The translations under genes and the position numbers were made by a program. This document shows, piece by piece, positions 1 through 9,114 of a stretch of DNA of 36,256 bases (the first letter of the stretch is position 1; every line of letters starts with the position of its first letter). The stretch is from Chloroflexota bacterium (GTDB taxonomy: Bacteria; Chloroflexota; Anaerolineae; DTLA01). The notes beneath the pieces were generated by a model. The model searched no databases. It was given only the letters and a program-made list of their open reading frames with translations, and was not told where the DNA came from. The stretch is taken from the NCBI GenBank assembly GCA_014360805.1, contig JACIWU010000025.1, forward strand, positions 1 to 36,256, written 5' to 3'.

Positions 1-608
1 CGCTCGCTGCCGAAACCGATAGCGTGCCCGTGGTGCAGATTTTCTCGCGGGCGCTGATGACCATCTGCAACGGCGAACTGCGCCAGTTGCTGGCCGACCG
101 CACGTGGCCGCCGACGCGGGCGTCCTACGACAAGCGCATCTACAGCAAGACGGCCTCGCTGTTTGCCGCTTCGGCCGAGGCGGGCGCGGTGCTCAGCACG
201 GCCCCCGCCGACAAGGTGGCGCTCATCCGCAGTTACGGCCACAACCTGGGGATGGCGTTCCAGATCGTGGACGACGTGCTGGACTACGTGGGTGACCCGT
301 CGGAGTTGGGCAAGCCGGTGGGCAGCGATTTGCGCCAGGGGATCGTTACGCTGCCCGCGCTCCTGTACCTGGAGCAGGCGCGGCATCCGGAGGCCGAGGC
401 GCTGGTGAAGCGGGCCGCCCATGGCGAGGACGCCGCCGTGCGGGAAGCGGTGGCCGTCATCATCGCCTCGGGGGCTGTGGACGGGGCGCTGGCAGAAGCC
501 GCCGAGTACGCCCGCAAGTCCCACGCGGCGCTGGATGGGCTGCCTGCCTGCCAATCCCGCGACATCCTCGCCCAACTGGCGGATTATGTCGTCGCGCGGC
601 GAATTTGA
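1..608 (+). CDS. Polyprenyl diphosphate synthase, C-terminal part (5' truncated)
   Basis: Trans-isoprenyl diphosphate synthase, which extends an allylic diphosphate with isopentenyl units to make quinone side chains or the polyprenyl carrier for glycans. The reading frame is open to the left edge of the window, so the GTG at 24 is internal and the N-terminal part, with the first aspartate-rich motif, lies outside. The second aspartate-rich motif is clear: [16 protein letters not shown] at about 250-297, followed by the usual [16 protein letters not shown] segment that contacts the substrate. The remaining roughly 200 residues are alpha-helical and alanine-rich, as expected for the family. A cell-surface glycan block follows after a 126-base gap, which would fit a role in polyprenyl carrier supply, but quinone biosynthesis is equally possible. 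Chain length cannot be told from this fragment. Confidence 0.93.
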   Translation, partial: LAAETDSVPVVQIFSRALMTICNGELRQLLADRTWPPTRASYDKRIYSKTASLFAASAEAGAVLSTAPADKVALIRSYGHNLGMAFQIVDDVLDYVGDPSELGKPVGSDLRQGIVTLPALLYLEQARHPEAEALVKRAAHGEDAAVREAVAVIIASGAVDGALAEAAEYARKSHAALDGLPACQSRDILAQLADYVVARRI

Positions 609-725
609 TAGCGGCCAGCGATCAGCGGTCAGCCGTCAGCCTTTGGCCAAGGGCCGAGTGCCGTGCGATAGCGCCGAGCACGGTTTGCGGATTGCTGATG
701 GCTGTTTGCTGACGGCTATTCGCTA
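609..725. repeat. Inverted arrays of a degenerate heptad (CNNTCAG-type)
   Basis: The gap after the prenyl synthase gene holds short tandem heptads. On the plus strand (about 614-640) the units read CGATCAG, CGGTCAG, CCGTCAG. On the minus strand (about 692-720) the complementary units read CCGTCAG, CAAACAG, CCATCAG, CAATCCG. The two arrays face each other and could fold into a loose hairpin. No T-run follows, so an intrinsic terminator is not supported. I see no gene or convincing promoter here. Heptad repeats of this kind are dispersed in some bacterial genomes; their function is unknown to me. Confidence 0.6.
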
Positions 726-734
726 GTGGCTACT

Positions 735-1703
735 ATGAGCGAAAGCGTGGACCTGTCCGTAGTCATCGTGAGTTGGAACGTGAAGGCGCTGCTGGAGCGG
801 TGCCTTCGTTCGCTTTTGGCTGCCTCGGGCTGGACGTTGGTTGCCCCCAGTGATGAACCCGTCGGCGCGCGCACAATGGAGATTTGGGTGGTAGACAGCG
901 CGTCCGCCGACGGCAGTGCCGACATGGTGCGCGATGTCTTCCCCGCCGTGGGCCTCATCGCCAACACCGAGAACGTGGGCTTCACGCGGGGGAACAATCA
1001 GGGGCTGGCCCGTTGTCGCGGGCGCGCCGTCCTGCTGCTAAACCCCGACACCGAGGTTCTGGGCGACGCCCTGACCGTCATGGCCGACTACCTGGACGCG
1101 CACCCCGACGTGGGAATTGTCGGCCCGCGCATCCTCACGCCCGACGGCGGCGTGCAGCCCTCGCGACGCCGCTTTCCCACCTACGGCACGGCGTTCGTGG
1201 AGAGCACGTGCTTGCAGCGGTGGTTCCCGCGCCACCGCCTGCTGGCGCGCTACTACATGTGGGATGCGCCCGACGACCGCGAGCAAGACGTGGACTGGCT
1301 GGAGGGGGCGTGCCTGATGGCCCGCGCCGAGGTCGCGCGGCAGGTGGGCGGGCTGGACGAGCGGTTCTTCATGTACTCCGAGGAGATGGACTGGTGCCTG
1401 CGGGCCAAGCGGGCGGGCTGGCGCGTGGTGTACCTGCCCCAGGCTGCCATCGTCCACTACGGCGGCAAGAGCAGCGAGCAGGTGGTGGCCGCCAAGCACA
1501 TCCACTTTCAACGGAGCAAGGTGGCCTACTTCGCCAAGCATTTCGGCGCGGCGCGGGGCGAGATTCTACGACTCTTCCTTCTCGGCACGTATGTCTGGAT
1601 GCTGGCCGAGGAGGGGGGCAAGTGGCTGGTGGGCCATCGGCGACCGCTGAGGGCCGAGCGCGTCGCCGCATATTGGCAGGTGGTGAGGTCGGGGCTGCGA
1701 TGA
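735..1703 (+). CDS. Glycosyltransferase family 2 (rhamnosyltransferase-like)
   Basis: Cytoplasmic GT-A fold glycosyltransferase that adds a sugar from a nucleotide-sugar donor to a growing surface glycan. The N-terminus has the GT2 opening (LSVVIVSWNVKALLERCLRSL), then ENVGFTRGNNQGL and the DXD-type region LLLNPDTEVLGDAL near residues 100-115. The pair WLEGACLMARAEV and DERFFMYSEEMDWCLRAKRAGW is typical of the WbbL/rhamnosyltransferase branch of GT2 enzymes. The ATG at 735 gives 322 residues; an in-frame GTG at 726 would add three. Neither start has a strong Shine-Dalgarno. The stop overlaps the next start (ATGA at 1700), so translation is coupled to the GT4 gene. Donor and acceptor sugars cannot be predicted. 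Confidence 0.92.
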   Translation: MSESVDLSVVIVSWNVKALLERCLRSLLAASGWTLVAPSDEPVGARTMEIWVVDSASADGSADMVRDVFPAVGLIANTENVGFTRGNNQGLARCRGRAVLLLNPDTEVLGDALTVMADYLDAHPDVGIVGPRILTPDGGVQPSRRRFPTYGTAFVESTCLQRWFPRHRLLARYYMWDAPDDREQDVDWLEGACLMARAEVARQVGGLDERFFMYSEEMDWCLRAKRAGWRVVYLPQAAIVHYGGKSSEQVVAAKHIHFQRSKVAYFAKHFGAARGEILRLFLLGTYVWMLAEEGGKWLVGHRRPLRAERVAAYWQVVRSGLR

Positions 1704-2872
1704 GGGTGCTGTTCGTTACGGGCGAGTTCCCCCCGATGCAGGGCGGCGTGGGCGACTACACGGCGACCCTGGCCCGCACGCTGGCCGACCTGGGCGCGTC
1801 CGTCGCGGTCATCACGTCGGCGAAGGCCGCCCTGCTGGACGACGCCCGCGTGGCGGTGTACCCCGTGGTGCGCCGCTGGGGGTGGGCGAGCCTGGGGGCT
1901 GTGGCGGGGGCGGCGGCCTCGTGGCGGGCGGATGTCGTCCATATCCAGTATCAGGCAGCGGCCTACGGGATGCGCCTGCCGATTCACCTGCTGCCCGCAT
2001 ACTTGCGGATGGGCAATCGGGGCGTCCGTCGCGCGGTTACGTTCCACGACCTGAAACTGCCGTATCTGTTCCCGAAGGCTGGCCCCGCGCGCCGTTGGGC
2101 GGTGGCGCGATTGGCGCGCGATTGCGACGCGGCCATCGTTACCAACCGCGAGGACGAACTGGCCTTTGGCGACCTGGGGGTTTCCCGCGCGCCGCGCCTG
2201 ATTCCCATCGGGAGCAACATCGCGCCGCACCTGCCGCAGGGGTTTGAGCGCGGGGCGTGGCGCGCCAAGTGGGGCATCGCGCCCGACGACCTGGTGCTGG
2301 CCTACTTCGGATTCCTGAACGCCACCAAGGGCGGCGACACGCTGATTGCCGCCGTCGGCCACCTGGCGAAGCAGGGGCGGCCTGTGCGCCTGCTGATGAT
2401 CGGCGGCAAGGTGGGCGCCAGCGATCCCACCAATCGGGAGTTTGCGCGGCACGTGGAGAACGTCATCACCCGCGAGGGGGTAGCCGACCGCGTGATCTGG
2501 ACGGGATTCTTGCCGCCGGAGGAGGTCTCGGCTGCCTTCGCCGTGGCCGACATGGCCGTGCTTCCCTATTCCGACGGCATTTCGTTCCGCCGCGGGAGCC
2601 TGATGGCGGCGCTGGCCCACGGCATGCCCATCATCAGCACCGTGCCGCGGGTGCACCTGCCCGAACTGGTGCCCGAGGAGAACGTCATCCTCGTGCCACC
2701 CGACCAGCCCGCCGATTTGGCCGAGGCGGTGGCGCGCCTGGCCGACCACGCGGGGTTGCGCACGCGCCTGGGCGAAGGGGCGCGGCGGCTGTCGCGGCTG
2801 TTCGCCTGGGAGCGGATCGCTCGCGAGTCGCTGGCCCTGTACGAGTCGCTGCTCGGGGGAGAGCGGACGTGA
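1700..2872 (+). CDS. Glycosyltransferase family 4 (GT-B fold)
   Basis: Retaining GT-B glycosyltransferase acting on the cytoplasmic side in surface glycan assembly. The start at 1700 overlaps the stop of the GT2 gene. The protein opens with MRVLFVTGEFPPMQGGVGDY, whose glycine-rich loop is characteristic of GT4. The frame is open far upstream, but only as a shadow of the GT2 gene. The C-terminal Rossmann domain carries VLAYFGFLNATKGGDTLI, VIWTGFLPPEEVSAAFAVAD and VLPYSDGISFRRGSLMAALA, the region where GT4 enzymes hold the E-X7-E donor-binding motif. Here the first glutamate seems to be replaced: the segment reads DGISFRRGS. The length, 390 residues, is normal. The stop overlaps the GTG start of the next gene (GTGA at 2869). 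Confidence 0.92.
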   Translation: MRVLFVTGEFPPMQGGVGDYTATLARTLADLGASVAVITSAKAALLDDARVAVYPVVRRWGWASLGAVAGAAASWRADVVHIQYQAAAYGMRLPIHLLPAYLRMGNRGVRRAVTFHDLKLPYLFPKAGPARRWAVARLARDCDAAIVTNREDELAFGDLGVSRAPRLIPIGSNIAPHLPQGFERGAWRAKWGIAPDDLVLAYFGFLNATKGGDTLIAAVGHLAKQGRPVRLLMIGGKVGASDPTNREFARHVENVITREGVADRVIWTGFLPPEEVSAAFAVADMAVLPYSDGISFRRGSLMAALAHGMPIISTVPRVHLPELVPEENVILVPPDQPADLAEAVARLADHAGLRTRLGEGARRLSRLFAWERIARESLALYESLLGGERT

Positions 2873-5289
2873 GCAGCGCGCCGGTCTCCCAACGGAATGC
2901 GGGCGATGTGGCGGCTCTGCTCCTGTTTGCGGCCCTCGCGCTGGGCATCGGCTGGGCCTTGCGCGGCATGGCCCTGGATGATCCGTTCATCACCTACCGC
3001 TACGCCGAGAACCTGGCGACAGGGCGCGGATTCGTGTACAACGAAGGCGAGCGCGTGCTGAGCACAACCACGCCGCTGTACGCGCTCCTGCTGGCTGCGG
3101 GGCGCCTGGTAACGTCGGATTTGCCTGCGCTGAGCAATGGCATCGGCATTCTGTCCATCTGGGCGGGGGCGTGGCTCCTGCACCGAATGGCGCGGCGCTT
3201 TGGGCGGCCTGCGGCGGGGCTGGTGGCGGGTGCGCTGTACGCCGCGTTCCCGCTCCTGTGGCTTAGTTTGGGGTTTGAGGTCCCGCTGTACCTGCTGCTG
3301 GCGCTCCTGGGGTTCTATCTGCACTTCGCAGGGCGCACGACGTGGGCGGCGATTCCGCTGGGGCTTGCCACGCTCACGCGGTTTGACGGCGCAATCGCCG
3401 CTGGCGTCGTGTTTCTCCTGGCGGGCACGCAGGCGCTACGCGGGGAGCGGAGCGGTATGGCGCGGCGGGTGTGGGCAGGCGCGGTGCGGCCCGCGCTGGT
3501 GTACCTGGCCGTGATGGCGCCGATGCTGGGCTGGCTCACGTGGTACTTCGGCTCGCCCGTGCCGGTAACCCTGGCGGCCAAGGGCGCGCAGACGGTGCTG
3601 GGCGTTACGGGGTTCTACGCCCACACCACGTTCATCCAGGGCGCGCTGATTCTGGCGAAGGCGTGGCTGGCGCAAACTCCGCTGTACGCGCTCCTGGCGT
3701 TGGCGGCGGTCGGCGGGCTTGTGGTGGCGGCGTGGCGCGAGCGATGGGCGCTGGGGCTGGTGCTGTGGGCAGGGCTGTACGGGCTTGCGTACCACGCGCT
3801 GCGCGTCGCGCCGTATCATTGGTACTATGCGCCGTTTGTGCCGGCGGGGGTCATGCTGGTGGGGATGGGCGTTGCCTGGGCGGCTCAGGTTCGCGGGCGA
3901 TGGGCGAAGGCGGGGCGCATCGTGGCAGCAGCCCTTGCGGCGGCGATCCTGCTGGCGCTGGGGGTTTCCGACATTCGCATCGCGCAGGCGCTGCGGACCG
4001 ATGCGCTCATCTCGCCCGACCGGCCCGACTACAAGGCGCTGCCCGAGGCCAAGACGCTGGTCTATCGGCAGGTGGGCGAGTGGCTGGCCGCTCATACCCC
4101 TGCCGATGCCGACGTGGGCGTAACCGAGGTGGGCGTCATGGGCTACTATGCCAAGCGCCGCATGGTGGACTTCCTGGGGCTTCTGCGGCCGGATGTGGCT
4201 CAGGCGCTGGCCCGCGGCGATGTGGCCTGGGCGCTGTTCCACTACCAGCCCGATTACCTGGCTCTGACCGAGGTGAACCCGCTGTACTCCTACGACATTC
4301 GGCGCGACGAGTGGTTCCGCGCTGCCTACGCCCCTGTGCAGCAGTTTCAGGACGCGCGATTCTGGGGCGGGCCGGTTACGGTCTATCGGCGGGTGATCCC
4401 GCGCAGCGCCGCGCAGACGGTGGAGGCGCTGCCCGCTTCGGCCACGCCGCTCCATGTGCGGTTCGGCCCGTCCATTCAACTGTTGGGTTACGAATGGGAA
4501 GGCGAGGCTGTGCGCCCCGGCGAACCCTTGGCGATCACCCTGTACTGGCAGGCGGCCGCGCCCGTGGGCGAAGACCTGTACGTTTTCGTGCACCTGCTGG
4601 GTGAGCACGAGATCGTCATCGCCCAGCGCGATGGCGTGCCGTGCATGGGCGGTTGCCCGGCACGCAGTTGGGAGCCGGGGGCCATCTACGCCGACCGCGT
4701 GCTCCTGGCCTTGCCGCAGACGGCCTACGCGCCCGACCGCGCCGTGTGGGAGGTGGGCCTGTTCGCGCCGTCCGATGGGCGGCGGCTTCCGGCCTACGCC
4801 GAGAGCGGCCAGGCCCTGGGGGACGCGATCCGCTTTGGCGCGGTGGAGGTGCGCCCCAATGCGGGGGACGTGCCGAACCCGCAGGACATCCGCTTTGAGG
4901 GCCGAATCGCGCTGGTGGGCTACGACATAGACCGGCGGGCGGCGGCACCCGGCGAAACGCTCCACATCACGCTGTACTGGAAGGCGCTCGCGCCGGTGGA
5001 CAAGGACTACACGGTGTTCGTGCACCTGCTGGGCGAGGGGGCCGACATCTGGGGACAGCAGGATAGCGCGCCGCAAGGCGGGCTTGCGCCGACTTCGACC
5101 TGGCAGGTGGGACAAATCATCCGCGACGAGTACGACGTGCCGGTGAAGGACGAGGCCCCCGCGCTGGTGTGCACGCTGGAGGTGGGGCTGTACGACGCGG
5201 CGACAGGCGTCCGTCTGAACGTGGTGGACGCCGACGGACATGTGCGGGATAACCGCGCGCTTCTGGCGAAGGTGAGGATTGTGCGATGA
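2869..5289 (+). CDS. GT-C type membrane glycosyltransferase with two C-terminal beta-sandwich domains
   Basis: Predicted polytopic membrane protein of 806 residues. The GTG at 2869 is chosen because it forms a GTGA overlap with the GT4 stop and begins just before the first membrane helix (DVAALLLFAALALGIGWAL). The sequence DDPFITYRYAENLATGRGFV after helix 1 matches the acidic first loop of GT39/ArnT-like enzymes that use polyprenyl-phosphate sugars, with the acidic pair as likely catalytic site. About ten hydrophobic segments run to residue 370, then a soluble region. Residues about 525-665 and 673-806 are two copies of one domain, each with a GY..(15-20)..ITLYW core, then VFVHLLGE, a Q-x-D step and a W-x-x-G-x-I-x-x-D/Y strand. 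These probably lie on the outer face and may bind glycan. The exact substrate is unknown. Confidence 0.82.
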   Translation: MSSAPVSQRNAGDVAALLLFAALALGIGWALRGMALDDPFITYRYAENLATGRGFVYNEGERVLSTTTPLYALLLAAGRLVTSDLPALSNGIGILSIWAGAWLLHRMARRFGRPAAGLVAGALYAAFPLLWLSLGFEVPLYLLLALLGFYLHFAGRTTWAAIPLGLATLTRFDGAIAAGVVFLLAGTQALRGERSGMARRVWAGAVRPALVYLAVMAPMLGWLTWYFGSPVPVTLAAKGAQTVLGVTGFYAHTTFIQGALILAKAWLAQTPLYALLALAAVGGLVVAAWRERWALGLVLWAGLYGLAYHALRVAPYHWYYAPFVPAGVMLVGMGVAWAAQVRGRWAKAGRIVAAALAAAILLALGVSDIRIAQALRTDALISPDRPDYKALPEAKTLVYRQVGEWLAAHTPADADVGVTEVGVMGYYAKRRMVDFLGLLRPDVAQALARGDVAWALFHYQPDYLALTEVNPLYSYDIRRDEWFRAAYAPVQQFQDARFWGGPVTVYRRVIPRSAAQTVEALPASATPLHVRFGPSIQLLGYEWEGEAVRPGEPLAITLYWQAAAPVGEDLYVFVHLLGEHEIVIAQRDGVPCMGGCPARSWEPGAIYADRVLLALPQTAYAPDRAVWEVGLFAPSDGRRLPAYAESGQALGDAIRFGAVEVRPNAGDVPNPQDIRFEGRIALVGYDIDRRAAAPGETLHITLYWKALAPVDKDYTVFVHLLGEGADIWGQQDSAPQGGLAPTSTWQVGQIIRDEYDVPVKDEAPALVCTLEVGLYDAATGVRLNVVDADGHVRDNRALLAKVRIVR

Positions 5290-7481
5290 AGGCGCGGCGG
5301 TGGATGCTGGCGGCGATTCTCGTGCTTTACTTCGCGGTGGCCGGCGCGTTCAGCGTCGCGACGCCTATCTTTGAGGCGCCCGACGAGCCGCAGCATTTCT
5401 TCTACGCCCGCCACCTGGCCCAGACGGGCCGCCTGCCCGTGGCCGAGGAGGGCACGCTGTGGGCGCAGGAGGCCACGCAGCCGCCGCTGTACTATGCCCT
5501 GACCGCCGCCGTTATCGCCGCAGTGGACACGTCGGACGCCGAGGCGGTGGCCCAGCGCAATCCTCACGCCGCTATCGGCGTGCCCTTGTACCCCGACAAC
5601 AAGAACGCCTACGTGCACACGTCGGCCGAGCGGTTCCCGTGGCGCGGGACGGTGCTGGCGGTGCATTTGGCGCGGCTGGTGTCGGTGCTGCTGGGCGGCG
5701 TTACCGTCTGGATGACGTATCGGCTTGGGCTGGAAGTCGGCTTCGGCGAGGTGGTGTCGCTGGCGGGCGCGGCAGTCGTGGCGTTCCTGCCGCAGTTTGG
5801 CTTCATCAGCGGCGCGGTCAACAACGACAATCTGGTAACGGCGCTTGCGGCGGTGGGGCTATGGGCAACGGTGCGGCATCTCCGACTAGGGGCTTCGCCG
5901 CGCCGCGCTGGGGCGCTGGGCGCGCTGGCGGGCCTGGCGACGATGGCCAAACTGTCGGGCGCGGGGCTGCTGGGGCTGTTCGTTGCGGCGGGCGTGTGGC
6001 AGGCGTGGCGCCGCCGCGATGCCGCCTGGCTCCGCGATGTGGGAATCATCCTCGCCGTGTGGGCGGCGATGACGGGCTGGTGGTTCGTGCGAAACGCGAC
6101 CCTGTACGGCGACCCCACGGCCACGGGGCGCATGGTGGAGATGATGGGCCGCCGCACGAATCCGGCCTCCTTCACCGCGGTGTGGGGCGAACTGCGGGGG
6201 CTGGCCGGGTCGTTCTGGGGGCTATTCGGCTGGTTCAACGTTCCCGCGCCCGACGCCATGTACCGGATGTTCAACTTGCTGGCGTTGGCGGCGGTGGCGG
6301 GCTGGGGGTTGCGCGTCGCGCTCCGTCGGGGGCGCGAGCGGTGGCCGGGGGCCGGGGTGTCGTGGCTGCTCGTGTGGGCGCTGATCATCCTCGCCGGCCT
6401 GGTGCGGTGGACGGCGCAGACGCTGGCGTCGCAGGGGCGGCTGATGTTTCCGGCGCTGCCGGCGCTGGCGCTGCTGATGGCCGCCGGCTGGGAGGGGCTT
6501 TGGCCGAGGCGGGTGCGCGGCGCCGGCATGACGGCCATTGCGCTCGTGTTCCTGTTCTGGGCGGCCCGCGCGCCGTTCTTCACCATCCGGCCAACCTACG
6601 CGCCGCCACCTGTGCGGGAGGAAAGCGCCTTGCCCGCCTCGCTTGTGCGGCTGGACGCGCGCATCGGCGACGCGGCGGTGCTGGTGGGCTACCTGGTTCG
6701 GCCCGACACGGTGCGCCCGGGCGAGTGGGTTACCGCAACGTTGTGTTGGAAGCCACTCCGCCGCACGGCGGTGAACTACAGCGTGTACGTGCACCTTCTG
6801 GGGCGCGGACAGAAGATTGTGGGCCAGCGCGACACCTACCCCGCCGGCGGGCGGCTCGCCACGTCGGACTGGGATACGACGGGGGTCTTCTGCGATGATT
6901 TGCCGATTCCGGTCGCCTTTGACGCCGAGGGGCCGACGGTGCTGCGGTTGACGGGTGGGCTGTATGACCTGCGAACGGGCGAGCGCCTTCCGGTGTACGA
7001 CAGCCTGGATCGCCCGACGGTCATCATGGAGGAAGTGGCCCGCCTGATTGGTTCCGCGCCCGATGCTGGCCCCGGCCCGGCGGTGGCCCGCCTGGGCGAC
7101 GAGATTGAACTGGCCCGTTGGAGCGCCGAGGCCCTGCCTGACGCGCCCGGCCGCGTTGTGGTGCGCCTGTACTGGCACGCGCGCACCGCGCCTGCGGCGG
7201 GCTACACGGCCTTCGTCCATCTGGTGGATGCGGAGGGGAAGATCATCGCCCAGCACGACGGCATCCCTGTGGATGGGGATTACCCCACGCGCTGGTGGCT
7301 GGCCGGTCAGGTCGTGGAGGATACGCACGTGCTGGGCGCGGATTCGCCAATTCCGCCTGGCGCGTATATGATAAGGGTCGGGATGTACCGCACGGATACG
7401 CACGAGGCGCTGCCGGTGGCGCAGGACGGGGCCGCTGCGCCCACCGGGTATGCGGTGCTGGGCACGCTCACCGTGCGCTAG
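5286..7481 (+). CDS. DUF2142/GT-C-like membrane protein with two C-terminal beta-sandwich domains
   Basis: Predicted membrane protein of 731 residues starting at an ATG that overlaps the previous stop (ATGA). The N-terminus has one hydrophobic helix and then TPIFEAPDEPQHFFYARHLA, the PDEP-H motif seen in DUF2142 and related GT-C proteins. Several hydrophobic segments follow up to about residue 430. Residues about 455-585 and 599-731 repeat the same beta-sandwich domain that closes the preceding gene: LVGYLVRP...VTATLCWKP...YVHLLGRGQ...GQRDTYP, and VVVRLYWHA...AFVHLVDAEG...AQHDGIP. The shared architecture, order and overlap suggest that the two proteins act together, for example in adding or modifying sugars on a lipid-linked glycan. 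The family assignment is by motif only. Confidence 0.78.
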   Translation: MKARRWMLAAILVLYFAVAGAFSVATPIFEAPDEPQHFFYARHLAQTGRLPVAEEGTLWAQEATQPPLYYALTAAVIAAVDTSDAEAVAQRNPHAAIGVPLYPDNKNAYVHTSAERFPWRGTVLAVHLARLVSVLLGGVTVWMTYRLGLEVGFGEVVSLAGAAVVAFLPQFGFISGAVNNDNLVTALAAVGLWATVRHLRLGASPRRAGALGALAGLATMAKLSGAGLLGLFVAAGVWQAWRRRDAAWLRDVGIILAVWAAMTGWWFVRNATLYGDPTATGRMVEMMGRRTNPASFTAVWGELRGLAGSFWGLFGWFNVPAPDAMYRMFNLLALAAVAGWGLRVALRRGRERWPGAGVSWLLVWALIILAGLVRWTAQTLASQGRLMFPALPALALLMAAGWEGLWPRRVRGAGMTAIALVFLFWAARAPFFTIRPTYAPPPVREESALPASLVRLDARIGDAAVLVGYLVRPDTVRPGEWVTATLCWKPLRRTAVNYSVYVHLLGRGQKIVGQRDTYPAGGRLATSDWDTTGVFCDDLPIPVAFDAEGPTVLRLTGGLYDLRTGERLPVYDSLDRPTVIMEEVARLIGSAPDAGPGPAVARLGDEIELARWSAEALPDAPGRVVVRLYWHARTAPAAGYTAFVHLVDAEGKIIAQHDGIPVDGDYPTRWWLAGQVVEDTHVLGADSPIPPGAYMIRVGMYRTDTHEALPVAQDGAAAPTGYAVLGTLTVR

Positions 7482-7522
7482 GACGCCGACGCCGGCTTAT
7501 GCGGAGGCTCCGCTTCTGACGG

Positions 7523-8989
7523 GTGAAGGACATGGATCGCCATTTTCTGCAAGCCAAGTGGTATCAGGAGTGGTTCGCGGCCGACACGCGGGCGGGCGTC
7601 GTGGCTGTGCTGTTGTTGTGCGTGGCGGTCGGCGGCGTCGTGGGCGCGCTCATCGGGTTGCTGGGGCCGCTGTACGGCGTCGCGGCTGTGGCGGCGGCTG
7701 CGGTGGGCCTCATCATGCTGCGCAGCGTGTACGTCGGGCTAATCGCCGCCATCGGGATTATCTGCCTGCTGCCCTTCGCCGCCATCCCGCTCCCCATCGG
7801 CTTCTCGCCCACATTCCTGGACGTGGCGCTGATCGCCGTGTACGTCGTGTGGCTCCTTCGGCTGGCCAGGCGCAAGCAGCGCGACTTTATCGCAACGCCG
7901 GTGGCTTTCCCACTGCTCCTGTTCATCATCCTGGCCATCGTAGCCTTCATCGCGGGGCTGGCCCACGCACGGCCCACCGCCAGCATCCTGCGCCGCTTCG
8001 CCGAGGTCATCATGGCGCTAGGGCTGTTCTACGTGGTGGTCAACATCGTGCGGACAAAGGGTCACCTGGACTGGATTCTGCGGGCCATCATCCTGGCGGG
8101 GTTCGCGGCGGCTTTCCTGGGCGTGGTGCTTTACTACCTGCCCGAGGGGACGACGATTCGGATTCTGTCGGCGCTGGGCCGTTTCAACTATCCCACCGGC
8201 GCCGACATCATTCAGTATGTGGAGGATGACCCGAGCAAGCCCATGCGTGCGATATCCACGTCGGTGAACCCGAACCTGCTGGGCAGCCTGATGATCCTCA
8301 TCACGTCGGTTACGGTGGCGCAGTTGTTCGCCGAACGGCCGGTTTTGCCTCGCTGGACGCTGTGGGGGATGGTTCCGTTCATGGGGCTGTGCCTGTACCT
8401 CACGTACTCGCGGGGGTCGCTGGCGGGACTGGCCGTGGGGCTTGGGGTCATCGGCGCCGTGCGGTATCGCAAGTTGCTGGTGCTGATGGCGGTGGCGGGG
8501 CTTTTGCTGCTGCTCCTGCCCAGCACCCAGGCGTACATCGCGCACTTGATAGAGGGCGTGCGCGGCGAAGATCTGGCGACCCAGATGCGGTTTGGGGAGT
8601 ACAAGGACGCGCTCATCCTGATCTCACGCTACCCGTGGCTGGGGGTGGGGTTCGCGGGCACGCCCGACATTGACCTCTACATTGGCGTGTCCAATGTGTA
8701 CCTGATGATCGCAGAGCAGACGGGGCTTATCGGGCTGGCGCTGTTCCTGGCGGTGATGGCCACGGCATTCGCCTACGTGTGGCGCGGGTGGCGGGCTCGG
8801 ATGAGCCGCACGCACGAGGCGGCGTTGCTGGGGTTCGTGGCGGCGCTTGTAGGCATCATGGTCGGTGGCCTGTTTGACCACTACTTCTTCAACCTGGACT
8901 TTCCGCATTCGGTGTCGTTTTTCTGGATTTACGTGGGCCTGGCGGTGGTGAGCGCCCGCCTGGGCCTGGAAGCCCCCGCGCGCGAATAG
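7523..8989 (+). CDS. O-antigen ligase / Wzy-like polymerase family membrane protein
   Basis: Polytopic membrane protein of 488 residues. It has a short cytoplasmic N-terminus, then about 12 hydrophobic segments. The large loop between late helices contains LLGSLMILITSVTV, CLYLTYSRGSLAGLAVGLGV and GVGFAGTPDID..IGVSNVYLMIAEQTGLIGL. The run of a small-residue-rich TYSRGS helix, an outward loop with NVYL and the following EQTGLIGL helix is the usual signature of the Wzy_C / O-antigen ligase superfamily. The likely role is polymerising a lipid-linked glycan or transferring it to an acceptor at the outer face of the membrane. The GTG at 7523 and the ATG at 7532 are both possible starts. A GGAGG at 7503-7507, inside a small GCGGAG/CTCCGC palindrome, is the only Shine-Dalgarno candidate. 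It closes the glycan block. Confidence 0.85.
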   Translation: MKDMDRHFLQAKWYQEWFAADTRAGVVAVLLLCVAVGGVVGALIGLLGPLYGVAAVAAAAVGLIMLRSVYVGLIAAIGIICLLPFAAIPLPIGFSPTFLDVALIAVYVVWLLRLARRKQRDFIATPVAFPLLLFIILAIVAFIAGLAHARPTASILRRFAEVIMALGLFYVVVNIVRTKGHLDWILRAIILAGFAAAFLGVVLYYLPEGTTIRILSALGRFNYPTGADIIQYVEDDPSKPMRAISTSVNPNLLGSLMILITSVTVAQLFAERPVLPRWTLWGMVPFMGLCLYLTYSRGSLAGLAVGLGVIGAVRYRKLLVLMAVAGLLLLLLPSTQAYIAHLIEGVRGEDLATQMRFGEYKDALILISRYPWLGVGFAGTPDIDLYIGVSNVYLMIAEQTGLIGLALFLAVMATAFAYVWRGWRARMSRTHEAALLGFVAALVGIMVGGLFDHYFFNLDFPHSVSFFWIYVGLAVVSARLGLEAPARE

Positions 8990-9055
8990 GGCGGCGCTCT
9001 CTGCCGCTCTGCCGCGAGCGCCCATCCTGCGAGGCGAGGTAGCGCGCCGCGCCGT

Positions 9056-9084
9056 TTGACAGCCGCCCTGCCTCAAGGTATCAT
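9056..9084 (+). promoter_or_regulatory. Sigma-70 type promoter of dnaG
   Basis: A perfect -35 box TTGACA at 9056-9061 is followed, after exactly 17 bases, by TATCAT at 9079-9084 (5 of 6 consensus positions). Transcription would start near 9091, leaving a short leader with a purine-rich AAGGGAAGGG before the dnaG ATG at 9115. Confidence 0.8.
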
Positions 9085-9114
9085 TCAGTCCCAAGGGAAG
9101 GGACGGGTCTGGCC

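Noticed and set aside
884-1699. Upstream extension of the GT4 glycosyltransferase
   Set aside because: The extra residues are Arg- and Gly-rich frame-shadow of the GT2 gene. The GT4 start motif begins exactly at the ATG at 1700.
2257-2868. Upstream extension of the first GT-C protein
   Set aside because: Out-of-frame reading of the GT4 gene; the real start is the GTG overlap at 2869.
3436-5241. Minus-strand open frame of about 600 codons opposite the GT-C gene
   Set aside because: Rich in His, Arg and Gln, no recognisable domain, fully shadowing a convincing membrane protein gene.
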